NCBI GenBank assembly: GCA_003024985.2
Contig: PXIH01S0000180.1
Strand: one strand, 5' to 3'
DNA length: 18,659 bases
Source of the DNA: Euperipatoides rowelli
Lineage: Eukaryota; Onychophora; Udeonychophora; Euonychophora; Peripatopsidae
Position 1 is the first letter of the stretch. Every line of letters begins with the position of its first letter. Shown here one piece after another: positions 1-10,408 of this stretch. The notes below the pieces were generated by a model. That model did no database searches. It was not told the DNA's origin and worked only from the letters and a program-made list of their open reading frames with translations. A program made the position numbers and the translations under genes.

Positions 1-1433
1 ATGTGTTTCAACTAGTATATAAGTAAATTTATTCATAAGGTGGTTTTCTTAAAAGCTTTTACTAATGTTATGTTGAAGAGAGTGACTATCTCATCAATAT
101 CTCAACCAATTTTGGGAATCTGACAGTCAAGATGATAATTAGAGAGAAGAAAAAATATTTTGTAATAAAAATAAACATTATTCCATCAAAAGATTGAAAA
201 AAAAAAAAAAAACAGGCCAAATTCATTCCCAAACATTAACACAGCTATATTGGCAATTAAGTTATATTGGGACTCCATAATTTTCCAGCTTTTTATAATG
301 CTTGATCTTCTTCATATGGTCTTACAGATAAAAAAAATTATCATATAAGATATGTATTTATGTCTTAACTCTTTTATTTGAGAATTAAATGCATGGGGAA
401 AAAAATATTTCAAGAAGCTTAATATAAAGTAATCACTTCCTGTATAACGGGCATGTTTTTCTCAGCTCTAGAAATTGTGTGAATCCTGCAAGCGAAGCAA
501 CAAATAAAAATTTTAAGCAATGTTATAAACTATTTTCTTACTCACGAATCAATTGTGGTTCTCTTTTTAAAGCTTATTTATTGTGTTCTGAAAACTCCGT
601 AATTAAAATACATTATCTTAGAGGAAAACGGTGAAAGATTGTGGGCTGTCCGCCTCATATCAATACTCACGTCAAGACTGGAAGTGTTCAATTATGAATG
701 AAACAAAATACCTAGTTTGCAATATTTGATTATTATTTAATGCACAGGATACAATGTAATAATTGCAAATGCACATATATGGGTGCAACAAAGTTAAAGT
801 AATACACATTGCAGATTAACTTGTTCTGAGGTACGGTGCAATATTTTTTAAGCCTTATTTAAAATACTAATTGTTATTATAGATTTTATTTTGCCAAATG
901 CTATACAGGAATAGTGGAGAAGCCTGATTTGTTATTTTTAATAGCCAAAATCATGTGATTCAAGAGTTACTGTAGACAAAACCTTGAAAAGAAATTAAAT
1001 AACAAGTAACTATGCTTGAAATATAAATTTGTTTTTGCGTTTCGATTGAAGTCTGCTGTGATTGAATCTTAACCCGTCAATCAAATCGCATAAGTAAAAA
1101 CAATGCTAAAGTTTTGACGATTGAATAATGTGATTTAATCATTAGTGTTGACCAGTTTAAAAGATGATGCAATTATATCAATTTCCACAGCCAATCTGTC
1201 CTATGTAGGATACATGTTATTCCATATCAAAATACAATAAATATTTAATATTTGAGAACATTTTTAATATTTTCATTTGAACAGTTTAAGATAAATTAAC
1301 AATGATAAAGTGTGAAATCAAATTTCACTTAACACTTGGATTCTACAATGAAAAAAGAAATAAAATACAGACAGACTGAATTATTAGTCAATTTTTTATT
1401 TGCCAGTTATCAGTCTTTGTCATTCATTTTCAG
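1..1433. other. AT-rich DNA without recognised gene
   Basis: Both strands were read for open frames, RNA genes and repeats and nothing was recognised. Stops are frequent in all frames. A 16-base A run lies near 197-212. There are many short A/T homopolymers but no terminal inverted repeats that I could pair. It could be intronic or intergenic. Confidence 0.6.
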
Positions 1434-1473
1434 AGCATGGAGAAACAGGAAATATCTTTTGGTAATCTAACAT
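1434..1473 (+). other. Candidate 40-nt exon, possibly F5/8C-related
   Basis: A pyrimidine-rich tract ending in TTTTCAG (1427-1433) precedes 40 nt, followed by the strong donor consensus GTAAGT at 1474. One frame reads MEKQEISFGNLT. Bases 1436-1456 match 6120-6140 in the discoidin-domain relic with one mismatch (catggagaaa, c or a, aggaaatatct). There the same bases encode the strand that usually reads DLG-K-x-x-E-I-S. The segment could be a short exon of a gene with such a domain, or another decayed fragment. No partner exons were found nearby, and 21 similar bases may be chance or very old homology. This is an inference only. Confidence 0.22.
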
Positions 1474-2355
1474 GTAAGTCACACTGATAAAATTCACTTG
1501 CGTTAAGGATTTCAAATCTAATACTATGCACAATGAGCATCCTTTCCGGGTTCATCTTTAAGCTTTTGGCCCGTCAAATTGATAACAGATTATTCTACAA
1601 GATAAAAATAGTAGTCTATATTAAAATATAATTTAATATAACATAACCTATCCTTATAGTTTAAAAATATAACACGTTACATAAAATGTTTTATTACGGT
1701 AATAAAAATAACCTCATATCTTATATAAAAGAGAAAGGATCACTTTCCTTTTATAGATATGCGCATNCATTAGTTTATTATTATAAATCAATAAAAAATA
1801 TTTGATCTAGACGTATGAGGTCTACGCGCGTGAAAAAGTCGCATTATTATTAGAATTTTTTCTTATTAAACAATAAGATATGATTCTGTGTACTGTAATA
1901 AAGATAATAAAAAGCAAATATTTTTTTCTTTTGAATATTTTTAAACATTAAGAAATTTATATTTAAAATTGTTTTTGGAAATAACATCTTTTCATTTTTA
2001 AAATAATAAATATAAGTACCTAAAAGCTGGCGTCACAAATTCCCATTTCCCGCGTTTTTAACATCTGCGCATCTATTTAAGTCGTATACACCAAATGGCC
2101 GGAAGTAGCTCCAAATTATCAAAATCGATAGAAAAATGATTATTTCACCTCTAGATTATCCTAGAGTTGGGGCATAGTGTGTTTAATATGTAGTAGGAGT
2201 TACGGTTCAGGGTAGGGGTAAGGTTAGGTCTGTAAATTTAAAAATAATGCTGCTATTAATATGGTGAATGGAACTTAGAGTCACCCATTTCTAGGTCTCA
2301 TGAATAAATGGACATAGGAGGTAGGGGGGAGAATGGGTTAGTAGAAAAGGAGGTA
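1474..2355. other. AT-rich DNA, no recognised gene
   Basis: No coding signal was seen. A single N lies at 1767. Around 2195-2235 and 2320-2345 the plus strand has G-rich stretches with GGGTAGGGG and GGTTAGG words, which also occur just right of the transposon at 3132-3160. These are too irregular to call telomeric repeats. Confidence 0.55.
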
Positions 2356-3131
2356 TTAGGGTAGGATCACACTTCCATCTAAGACGCGATGTCTCGAGCA
2401 TCCGTCTGGAGCACCTGATTGAGATTATATGGATTCTTATGAAAGAGGCTATACTTGACGTCTGAGATGCTCCAGATGCCTCCCAAACATTGAGTGCTGC
2501 ATTTTTATTATGATGTTTCAGACGCGAAGCTTTCACACCTCGAGTGAGATAAGCTAGAAACAAATGAGTGAGGCTATACTTGCGCTTGAGATGTCGCGTT
2601 TATCAGAAAAAAATGTGCACACAACTCTCCTTTTTTTTTTAAAATTTATCTGGTAACACTAAAATATCTCATATGCATGTGTGATCCCAAAGATTGAGGA
2701 GGTACAGTAACTATTTTTTTTAAGTGTATATGTATGGATTTGTGCAGAAATGGAATAAAATTACAGGTAAAGAAGGTTATTTATATTTAATGTTTTAAAA
2801 TTAGATGATTAATATATTAAATCTTAGATTGAATAAAGAAATCAATTGCTTGCTTCAGAAAACAGATTAAATAATTTCATTCTAACAATATTATTATTAT
2901 TGTGATTCTTATAAGATACACAAAACATTAAATTGCGGTTCACTTTTGATCATATATTCAATGGGTGTTTTATATATCTGGTAGCCGATATGATTTTTGT
3001 CGGAATAGCCAGTATCTGATCCTAAAAATGTTCTGTTTCAAGCGCCATGTGTGATCCCAACTTTATAACACATTTGAAGCGCGCCAATTAAGAAATGCGA
3101 CGTCTCAGATGCAAGTGTGATCCTACCCTAA
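2356..3131. mobile_element. Non-autonomous DNA transposon with iterated inverted ends
   Basis: The outer 19 bases TTAGGGTAGGATCACACTT (2356-2374) are perfectly inverted at 3113-3131. With two mismatches the inverted repeat extends to about 31 bp (2356-2386 and 3101-3131). The element is 776 bp and has no transposase frame. Variants of the end motif recur inside. In the left half they run forward: GAGGCTATACTTG occurs at 2445-2457 and 2570-2582, each followed by a GAGATG-like word. In the right half they run reverse: GTGTGATCCCAA at 2679-2690 and 3049-3060, and GTGTGATCCTAC at 3115-3126. A clean target duplication is not visible; the flanks are TA-rich and both sides carry G-rich AGGGTA-like words. 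The superfamily is therefore undetermined. Confidence 0.85.
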
Positions 3132-4338
3132 AGGGTAGGAGGGCGAAGGGGGGAATAACTAGGGCCCATTGAATTTCAATTTACAGCTAGTGGAAATATA
3201 ATTAATTCAATAATGATAATTATTTCAGAAACATTGTTTTTTATCTTTAATAATTAATCCAGCAGACTATTCAATTCTATCTTTTTTTTTCTTAAGATAA
3301 ATCAATTATCTCACATGTCTTATTATTTTTAATTTTATGGAATATTAATTTGAAAATGTTATATAAATTTTGTTCATCATAATTTGTAACTAGAGATTAA
3401 GTTCTCAGATTATTCTGATGCTGTTTTAACGTGTTATTCACAGCATTCCAATATTCTTAGAAAGTAATTAAGAATCAAATTTCTTTTTTTATCTTCATTT
3501 CCTTAAGGATGTGAAATTAAAGTAGTTAAAATTGTTGAAATAGAATTTTTTTTTTTTTAAATAAAAAAAAAAAATTGGTTTTTGAGGCATTTGCAAATAG
3601 AATAATAATATAAAAAAAGAACTTTAATATTTCTCTAAACTTACTTATAATTTCTATAAAGTTGTCACATTTTTGTTACTGTTTAATCATAATAAAGACT
3701 ACAAAATAATTTATCTTAAGTTTTTGAACTTTTTCTTTCCATAGCAATCATTAAGTTAATAAGTATTTACTATAACTCTCGACTATTATCACATTCTCAG
3801 AGTAGCAAAACTATTATGAAAAGCATTCTGGGATTTCAATTGAACGACCAATCAAAATACATTAAATAAAATATGTTTCTGACACATTTACAGTAGCCAA
3901 AACATTTAAGAGCAGGAAGTTTTGATTGTGTTAGAATTGGTCATCTTTTTAATGACTTGTGGAATTAAAAAAATTGAACTTTCTTTTTAAATTACAGTAG
4001 GATTCCTTCCTTAGCACATTATAATATGATGTATGTAAACAAAGTTTATGAATCAAAATGAAATTAACAGATTTTTAAATGAAACGACTTGTTAAGTGTT
4101 TTGTAGCTTAATTAATTTAACATCATCATTTTAAAATGCCAGTATATAAATTCTTAAATGTCATTTTAAAATTAAAAAAAAGTTGAAAAATTCTAAAAAG
4201 GTTTTAAATTTAAACAGTGAGGTTTAATAGTAATAAGATGGTAGCTAGTGACTAACGTTGCATTCTAACATTTATTTTACAGTCAAAAATGAAGGGACTC
4301 TGTTATCTAAATTGAATGTTTGTTTGAATTTATATTTT
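3132..4338. other. AT-rich DNA, no recognised gene
   Basis: Nothing beyond homopolymers was recognised, such as T13 near 3548-3560 and A12 near 3564-3576. Short frames with stops occur in all six readings. There is no RNA gene and no paired terminal repeats. Confidence 0.55.
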
Positions 4339-4655
4339 GTTCTCTATACAATCCTAAATACTTATATCAATTTGGCACCGTTACTATCTTGGACCCAACG
4401 CAAAATATAGGCTATCAATCATTAAAACTGGACACAACATTGCTGTATATGCGGAGACATTTTTTCTTAGAAGTTGGGGTTAACACAGTAATTTTTTCAT
4501 TCTATATACTCCTAAATTTTTGGACCGATCTGTAATACTCTCTATTATCCATTGGAAAATATAGGCTTACCATTGAACCTGAACTCACTCCTGCTGCACA
4601 TGCTCAGAGTTTTTCTTATAACTTTGGGTTAACGCAGGATTTTTTTCATTTCGGA
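4339..4655. repeat. Diverged tandem duplication, ~155-bp unit
   Basis: Two adjacent units share ordered blocks. TCT-TATA-C-ATCCTAAAT-like starts lie at about 4341 and 4500. AAAATATAGGCT lies at 4402 and 4557. A TTGGGGTTAACACAG-like block lies at about 4474 and 4624, followed by a T run and CATT. The spacing drifts from about 160 to 150 bases, so indels have built up. Both copies are AT-rich and show no coding logic. It may be the remnant of a minisatellite or satellite with a ~155-bp period. Confidence 0.55.
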
Positions 4656-4667
4656 CGTACTACATAT

Positions 4668-5222
4668 AATAATAAAATAATAAACCTTTATTGGCATAAA
4701 AGTGATACAAATAGTACTATACAAAATGACATCTATACAATGTTTAGTCATGATATACTAACACAAATGATAATCCTAACCACAGACCGTTCAACAGTTA
4801 TAAGATTCACCAAATCTTTCATTCAAATGAGAAATAACCACATCAATAAAATTCTTCTTATTTGTAATATCTCTTATTTTTTTAGGAAGTTCATTAAATA
4901 CTTTACAAGATCCAATCAATGGCGATCTGTCCGTTGACTTTAATCTTGTGCGATCAAGTGCAACTAGACTACCGCTTCTAGAATTTGTAAATCTAATATA
5001 TTCCGTTATCCATGGGAGATCAAAATATTTTCCAGCCCTAATGTCAAAAACAAGTTTACATTTTTTTTAAGTTGTATCTTGACCATACAGAGTCAATCTT
5101 AAGAATTTTCAGTCTATCAATATAATTCAAATGATTAGTACCGTGTAATCTATACATAATTTGTTTCGTAACTGACCATTGAACTTTCTCTAGAGCATCA
5201 TGGAGATTGATAATATGCTGGT
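4668..5222 (-). pseudogene. Old LINE 3' fragment: C-terminal part of RT polyprotein
   Basis: Minus-strand translation from about 5222 reads through ALEKVQ, IMYRLHGTN and YIDRLKILKIDSVWSRY. A frameshift follows in an A run near 5066-5071. It resumes with KLVFDIRAGKYF, SLVALDRTRLK and CKVFNELPKKIRDI, ending at a TGA at 4791-4793. The order (EKVQRR-like helix, RL-x-x-L block, then a short SP-x-K-x-x-N-x-LP-x-x-IR end) is the usual carboxyl end of Jockey/CR1-type LINE polyproteins, after the reverse transcriptase palm and thumb. The following minus-strand 3' sequence has CCAATAAAGG, a polyadenylation-like word, then an AT-rich TTATTA tail near 4668-4690. No RT catalytic motifs are present, so it is a 5'-truncated dead copy. 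It differs in sequence from the 13.5-17.2 kb LINE and is a separate lineage. Confidence 0.72.
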
Positions 5223-5961
5223 AGTTTTATGTTAATACCTCATGTAAAGTTTATCAATGTTATCAATGTATGAGTGAAAGAAACTATCATTGTCTGCTAA
5301 GCATTTGTTCACTCTCTGGTGCAAATAATATAATATTTGATCCATGCAAATGGAATGCATGGTTCTGGAATGAAGAAGACATATCAATGTTAGTCATCCT
5401 TTATCTTATTGTAAGGCATCTTTTGAAAGCATGATAAAGAAAAGGAATAAAATTATGATCATTCATTCAGCTATATGATTTATAAATATGGAAACAGTGT
5501 TAATGATCATGCATTGGACTTTGACAAATGTTTTCAATGACAACTCTTTATGTGATTTGTGTTAAGTACATTAGCCTACTGAGTCGAAGCATTTTAGAGA
5601 GTGAATGGATTTATTACAGACATGATAGTTTCTTTTACTCATACATTAAAAACTTTCTTGATCTTAAAAAAGTTTTTAACGCAAAGCACCAGCATATTAC
5701 TATTCTCATCCAACTAAGATATTGTTTTATTTTACAGAAAAGTTTTTATTGCAAAATTAAAGGAGAAGAAACGCAATACCTTGGTTCATTAGCAGGTTTA
5801 CCATTAAGAAAGTCATGTAAATTTTACAATTTCAACTTAGTTTTTTTTCTTAAACAATGCCCATTGTTCACTGAATATGTGGTTGATTTTTAGGAAGTGT
5901 CTCAGAATTTTTGTCTCGGGTAAATATTATTTTCCTCATGCAATAATTCAGATGGAAATGA
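5223..5961. other. AT-rich DNA, no recognised gene
   Basis: The stretch contains an open frame of 121 codons on the plus strand (5528-5893). Its product is rich in F, Y, I and L with no domain I recognise, as expected from chance in AT-rich DNA. No LINE-like sequence was followed beyond 5222. Confidence 0.5.
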
Positions 5962-6441
5962 TTGAATCTAGCCCAAAATTGCAGTAATAGCAACTTCCAT
6001 GATAAATCTTGGATTAAGCAATTTAATGTGGGAATAAAAATAATGTTCAGACTTCGATTGGACAGTCCGTCTTTTCTTTTTCCATGGAGCTACTTTTGTT
6101 ATTTATATATATTTTGGGACATGGAGAAAAAGGAAATATCTGTTAATGTATTATTATACAAGTAATGACTCCATGTGTAGTACTGTCCATCGTACATTTT
6201 ACATTGAAAGTTTCATTGTACAGTACAAAGCAAAAGGACAAAATTGGACTGTAAGCACTGATGTAGAATGTCCACGAGTTTGCACGCCCATGATTTTTAC
6301 AGAAGTCTACAAGAGTTTTAATCTTGAAATGAAACATATTTATGCAAACAGCATGCTGATCTAAGATATTTTATTCTTCCACGGAAAATGCAAATCAGTG
6401 CCGAGCTGAGAAAAGGAGAGCTAGACAAATCGATACATTAG
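5962..6441 (+). pseudogene. Decayed F5/8 type C (discoidin) domain
   Basis: Three plus-strand frames together give an almost full-length F5/8 type C domain of about 150 residues, the usual size. Frame one has RLRLDSP-SF-FPW (about 6049-6090, like the ARLNSP-x-W segment), then WDMEKKEISVNV (6115-6150, like V-DLG-K-x-KEISGV). After a frameshift the next frame gives FYIESFIVQYKAKGQNWTV (6197-6253). This fits the strongest family signature, V-x-S-[FY]-x-[LV]-x-Y-S-x-DG-x-x-W. It continues through MIFTE and IYANSMLI to a TAA at 6362-6364, then DILFFHGK. A one-base shift gives MQISAELRKGELD (6388-6426), like HG-x-I-x-x-RxELYGCEL. These domains bind lipids or glycans in secreted or membrane proteins. 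Here a stop and at least two frameshifts rule out a simple functional exon. With no introns it may be a retrocopy or a dead single-exon copy. Confidence 0.6.
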
Positions 6442-7590
6442 CCGATTGAACAGTATGGGAAAACAAAGAAATTAACATGCTACACATTTAGTTTTTCAAG
6501 CCTAATAACCAACACAAAAGCTTTTAGGACTTTCTCTGTTTTGTTTTTTAATTTGAAATTGTACTCAGTGTGGCATTACAGGTTATTTTTTTATGATGGG
6601 AAATGATTTTACCTGTAACCATTTCTCCTGTGAAACAGTTCAAAGACTAGGCAGACAGATATCCACTTATGAAAAACTATCAAAGAGGCCACAGAATTTT
6701 AAAAATGTATCTCAGGCTTTTCTGGAGTAATTGGAGCACTAGAGTTAGACAACAAACATCAGGTCTCCTTTCACCCTAAAGTATAAAAAATTCATCCCCA
6801 GGGCATGAAGACCCAAATAGCATCAGTCAGATTTGCTTTAGCAGGACTTTCAAATAAATTAAACATCATTGCACTAGGATGAGTGGTTAAGGGGGAGTAT
6901 CAAACCTTACCAATATACATACTTTTCTATTCTTTTATTATATTATTATTATTTGGTTTATTGACATGAAATTCTTATTTGAAATCTGAAGATACCAAGA
7001 TGATAGGCCAAATTTTATAAAGTCCTAGCTTGCAAGGATGTAGACATTTTTACAAACATTTTAATTGGTGTGACACAAAGTAAAAATGAAAGATAAATAT
7101 CTATATAAAGTTTACTAACTATGTCAACCATCCCAGTCATCCATAGATACCATTAATGATAATTCAGATGATGCACATTGTTTTTTTGGCAACAAAGTAA
7201 TGATTCCTAACAATCTCCACTAGTGTCTCATAAATGACCTATAGATTGCCAGGGATCTAGCTAAGGGTGATAATAGAGGGAGCTTCGCTCTCCAATTTTG
7301 GTTTAAAGTCCCAAAGTTGTGAAATTTTGTGTTGGCACTTGGCAGATGGGAAAAACCTAGTGGAAGGAGAAGGAAAAATTGTTGGCAAACTTAAAAAAAA
7401 AAGTGTATCGGAGATTTTTGTACTGGGGGAATTTTTAAAACAATGACTTGGGAAATTGAACATTTTGACGTACTAACATGGATCTGAAGATAAGATGTTG
7501 GGACTTGGGCACTCAACACCTGTTCAATAGTGTGAGTTGAGAATTTTAAGAGTCAGAGTTGTAAAATTTCTCATTTCTGGCCCCCTTCCA
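6442..7590. other. No recognised gene; possible old retroelement 3' end
   Basis: No coding domain was seen. At 6930-6975 the plus strand has (ATT)n followed by TTTGGTTTATTGACATG. On the minus strand this reads CATGTCAATAAACC and then an AAT tail. It resembles the CCAATAAAGG plus TTATTA end of the LINE relic at 4668-4720, so a second old LINE 3' end is possible, but I could not follow coding sequence upstream of it. Confidence 0.35.
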
Positions 7591-7621
7591 CCCCCCCCCC
7601 CCCAAAAAAAAAAAAAAAAAA
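7591..7621. repeat. C13-A18 homopolymer pair
   Basis: Thirteen C (7591-7603) are directly followed by eighteen A (7604-7621). Lengths in such runs are prone to sequencing and assembly error, so the true lengths are uncertain. Confidence 0.85.
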
Positions 7622-7838
7622 CTTATCAAAATATTTTGTTTGGACGATCTTCATGCCAAACTTGGGGCGTCACCATTAAAATTATCTAGCCACGACATTG
7701 TAGATAGGGAGTCAATAAGGTGTTAATATTTTTTCTCATCGTGATAAAATAATATAAACAATGTTTTAAACTACAAAATTATATTTGTTAGTGTACAAGC
7801 ATTTACACATTCTAAAAACGATGACTGTAACCTTAGAT

Positions 7839-8140
7839 CAGTGTCTTCCAAATTGGGTGTCACGACGCTGGTGTGTCACTCATTAGTCGTAAGGGTGTCA
7901 CTTTCTAAAGCATATATATTATAATATTTTCTACATCAAAGTTTAAAAAAATAAAACAAACATTCCTACAATACAAGCACTGCAAATGACTATTTTCGGG
8001 GCNTAGGTTACCTTGAAATCATATGATTAGCTATATTGAGAGTTTTAAGAATAAAAAAATACTCTCAACTCTACTTGGCGGCCCAATTTTATTTTTTCAT
8101 ATCAGGGTGTCTCAACAGGAAAACAGTTTGGAAATCACTG
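7839..8140. mobile_element. hAT-type MITE, 302 bp, with 8-bp TSD
   Basis: The left end CAGTGTCTTCCAAATTG (7839-7855) and the inverted right end CAGTGATTTCCAAACTG (8140-8124) match at 14 of 17 bases. The CAGTG-x-TTTCCAAA form is typical of hAT terminal repeats. The flanks CCTTAGAT (7831-7838) and CCTTAGAC (8141-8148) form an 8-bp target duplication with one difference, the length expected for hAT. The interior has repeated GGGTGTCAC or GGGTGTCTC words near both ends and no open frame. An N lies at 8003. One change in the target duplication and three in the repeats suggest moderate age. Confidence 0.85.
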
Positions 8141-8148
8141 CCTTAGAC

Positions 8149-9559
8149 CAAATAATTCAATCCTATACCCCTACATTATGAAGATGTTAATTCAGAAAAT
8201 TTTAAAGAATACAAAGAAAATTAAAAGAAGATGAAGAAATAAATTTATGTAAAAATTAATAGTTTATCATAATTTGTTGATTGATCCGTTTTGTTCATAA
8301 GAGAGACATCGACTTTATGTTTATTTATTAGGTTATAAATTCTCATGAAGTAAATCACTTTTTAAATATAGGATTTATATCTCTTGTCATAAATAAAAAT
8401 AATTATTAGCTCATGATTAGCTACTTGTTATGCAACACTGGAATTATTCAAACGATTACTTTATATTATTCATACACNGAAATTTTAAATATTATTTTAA
8501 TTAATATTTTAAATATTATTCAGGTATTAAAATTGTATTTAAACATACAGTACATTAATTTATGACTCAGTGTTTTGTTCTTTTCTTCTTATTGTCGATG
8601 TGAGATTATTATTACACTGTTATCTCTAGTAAAATGATATCTAGTTAAAACGATGTTTTTTTTTATTAATAAAAATGGCCAAAAAGAATTATTGTATGCA
8701 AATTTATTTCGTCTTATTATGAAAATTTTTGATTTTTAGACTTTTCTAGCTCGTTTTTTTTTTTTTTTTTGTTTCTTTCTTTTTTAATGGCCACTCACAT
8801 TTCTTTCAAATTCAATCTACAGTACTTAAGAGAGAGAGAACAATGTAAACGAACAAACTTAAATATCTCGCCTAATAAAAAAAATAAAAAACGTGTACTA
8901 TTATAATTCTCCAATTAAATTCAGTGTTGGTAATCATACTATGATTTAACAATCAGTTTAAATAAAAGCAATTATACAGCATATTATATAAAACTTATAC
9001 CCACATCAAAAAAAAAAACTTAGATATGGCACTGTTCCAATAAGCTGATTTCCCCCTTATATTCCCATGTAAAATACGATAGAGAGTTAAGGGGAGGGTA
9101 ATTCAATTTTGTTGATAATTTTAAAATGAAATGATAATTTATTTGTAAACCAAGTTAACTATGATGTTATTGTTGTTTCCAATTTTACAGTACAGGAAAT
9201 TTGTCTTTGTTACCATAATTTAGAAATCTATTTAACAAATTTATTCATTACATAGCTGCAGGAATGTACAAAGAAATACAATGCATTATACAAAGAATAT
9301 TTAAATTTCATGATACATCAAATAATAGCCTACAAAGCTTAAATCAGGTTTACAAACCATAAGAAATCATTTTACATGATGAAAAAACAATGGCCAGGAA
9401 AATTGTCAAGTCGTGATCAGCCCTGCAGGGCTATTTGGCACCTAAATTATTTCATTCAAATTACAAATTTAGAAGTTTAGGCATATGATTATGTGATTTA
9501 TGGTGCTAAGCATAAATTTGTTTAGGATATTGGTTTAAGTAGTCTATAGTAACAAAAAG
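8149..9559. other. AT-rich DNA, no recognised gene
   Basis: No gene was seen. An N lies at 8478, followed by a self-complementary A/T stretch (about 8481-8520). A T18-type run lies near 8754-8770. At 9225-9470 the minus strand carries GAATAAAT-like words and a GC palindrome, perhaps an old retroelement end, but nothing codes for a protein. Confidence 0.5.
9419..9432. repeat. 14-bp GC-rich perfect palindrome
   Basis: AGCCCTGCAGGGCT is fully self-complementary and stands out in AT-rich surroundings. It could be a protein-binding site, a hairpin in an old transposon end, or chance. Confidence 0.5.
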
Positions 9560-9800
9560 AATTGAAGACATAGGTGGAATAAGGCCCTTAGTGCAAAAAC
9601 ATAGTTTTGAGATAATTGAGTTTTAAGTATTAAAATATTTTTTGTGTTTAGATATATGATGAATTCCAAATGTTCCCTTAAATTTCTGTTTTGGAATTCA
9701 TCATATATCAAAAAAAAAAAAATATTTTAATACTTCAAACTCAATTATATCAAAACTATGTTTTTACACTAAGGGCCTTATTCCACCTATGTCTTCAATT
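9560..9800. mobile_element. Foldback/MITE-like long palindrome, 111-bp arms
   Basis: The left arm 9560-9670 and right arm 9690-9800 are near-perfect inverted copies around a 19-base spacer (9671-9689). The outer ends are AATTGAAGACATAGGTGGAA and its complement, and the inner ends are GAATTCCAAA and its complement. Mismatches are few and lie mainly in A/T runs around 9600-9660. There is no open frame. The structure fits a palindromic MITE or foldback element. A clear target duplication is not visible. Its right edge touches the first unit of the ~46-bp minisatellite, and the left flank GGTTTAAGTAGTCTATAG resembles a minisatellite unit, so it may have inserted into that array. Confidence 0.78.
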
Positions 9801-10365
9801 GGTTTATGATATGGCCTAAATAATCTTTGATGCCATGCTGAATCTGTTTATGATATTGTACAAGTAATCTTTGATAGTAAATTGATACCAAGCAGATTAT
9901 GATCTAAATAATATTTAATGCCATGCAGAATTTGTTTATGATATGGTCAAAGTAATCCGATACCAAGCAAATTATAGTCTAAATAATCTTTGATGCCAAG
10001 CAAAATCTGTTTATGTTATGATCTACTGTATATAATCTTTGATGTCATGCATAATAGGTTTATGATATGCTATAAGTAATATTTGATGCCACTCTGAATT
10101 TGTTTATGCTATGGTCTAAATTTTTGATGCCATGCATAATGTGTTTATAATATGATCTAATTCAATGCCAAGCAGAATCTGTTTATGATATGGGCTAGTC
10201 TTTGGCACCAAGCAAAATTAGTTCATGATATGGTCTAAGTAATCTTTGGTGCCATGTTGTATCTATTTATGATATAGTCTAAGTAATCTTTGATGCCAAG
10301 CAGATTATGGTCTAAATAATCTTTGATGCCAAGCAGAATCTTTTTATGACATGGTCTCAATAATC

Positions 10366-10366
<1 letters not shown>
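9801..10366. repeat. Minisatellite A, ~46-bp unit, about 12 copies
   Basis: The unit is built from three words in fixed order: TTTATGATATGGTCTAA, then ATAATCTTTGATGCCA, then AGCAGAATCTG. About twelve diverged copies occur, some missing parts (for example a short unit near 9985 and another near 10150). No ORF spans it. The same unit returns at 17184-17335. The last unit runs directly into a (TTA)n tract. Confidence 0.88.
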
Positions 10367-10407
<41 letters not shown>

Positions 10408-10408
10408 T
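10367..10408. repeat. (TTA)n microsatellite, about 14 units
   Basis: A pure TTA/ATT run starts exactly where the last minisatellite A unit reads AATCTTTATTA. It may have grown from that unit. It could also be the tail of a minus-strand LINE, because the LINE at 13503 begins on this strand with TTATTATTATT. Confidence 0.9.

Noticed and set aside
2195-2235. Telomere-like GGGTAGGGGTAAGGTTAGG words
   Set aside because: The words are irregular and too few, with no consistent period. The TTAGGG at 2356 is part of a transposon end.
2291-2563. Open frame of 90 codons on the minus strand
   Set aside because: It overlaps the left end of the 2356-3131 transposon and its flank. The translation has no recognisable domain and most of it is antisense to the terminal repeat.
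4320-4535. Open frame of 71 codons on the plus strand
   Set aside because: It lies in a diverged tandem duplication, and the second unit does not keep the frame.
5528-5893. Open frame of 121 codons on the plus strand
   Set aside because: It is rich in F, Y, L and I with no motif, no sensible start context and no homologous copy in the window; it is best explained by chance in AT-rich DNA.
7257-7463. Open frame of 68 codons on the minus strand with many Ser, Pro and Phe
   Set aside because: No domain was recognised, there is no upstream context, and the low complexity suggests chance.
8481-8520. A/T-only inverted repeat next to the N at 8478
   Set aside because: Self-complementarity is expected by chance in a pure A/T stretch, and no flanking duplication or second copy was seen.
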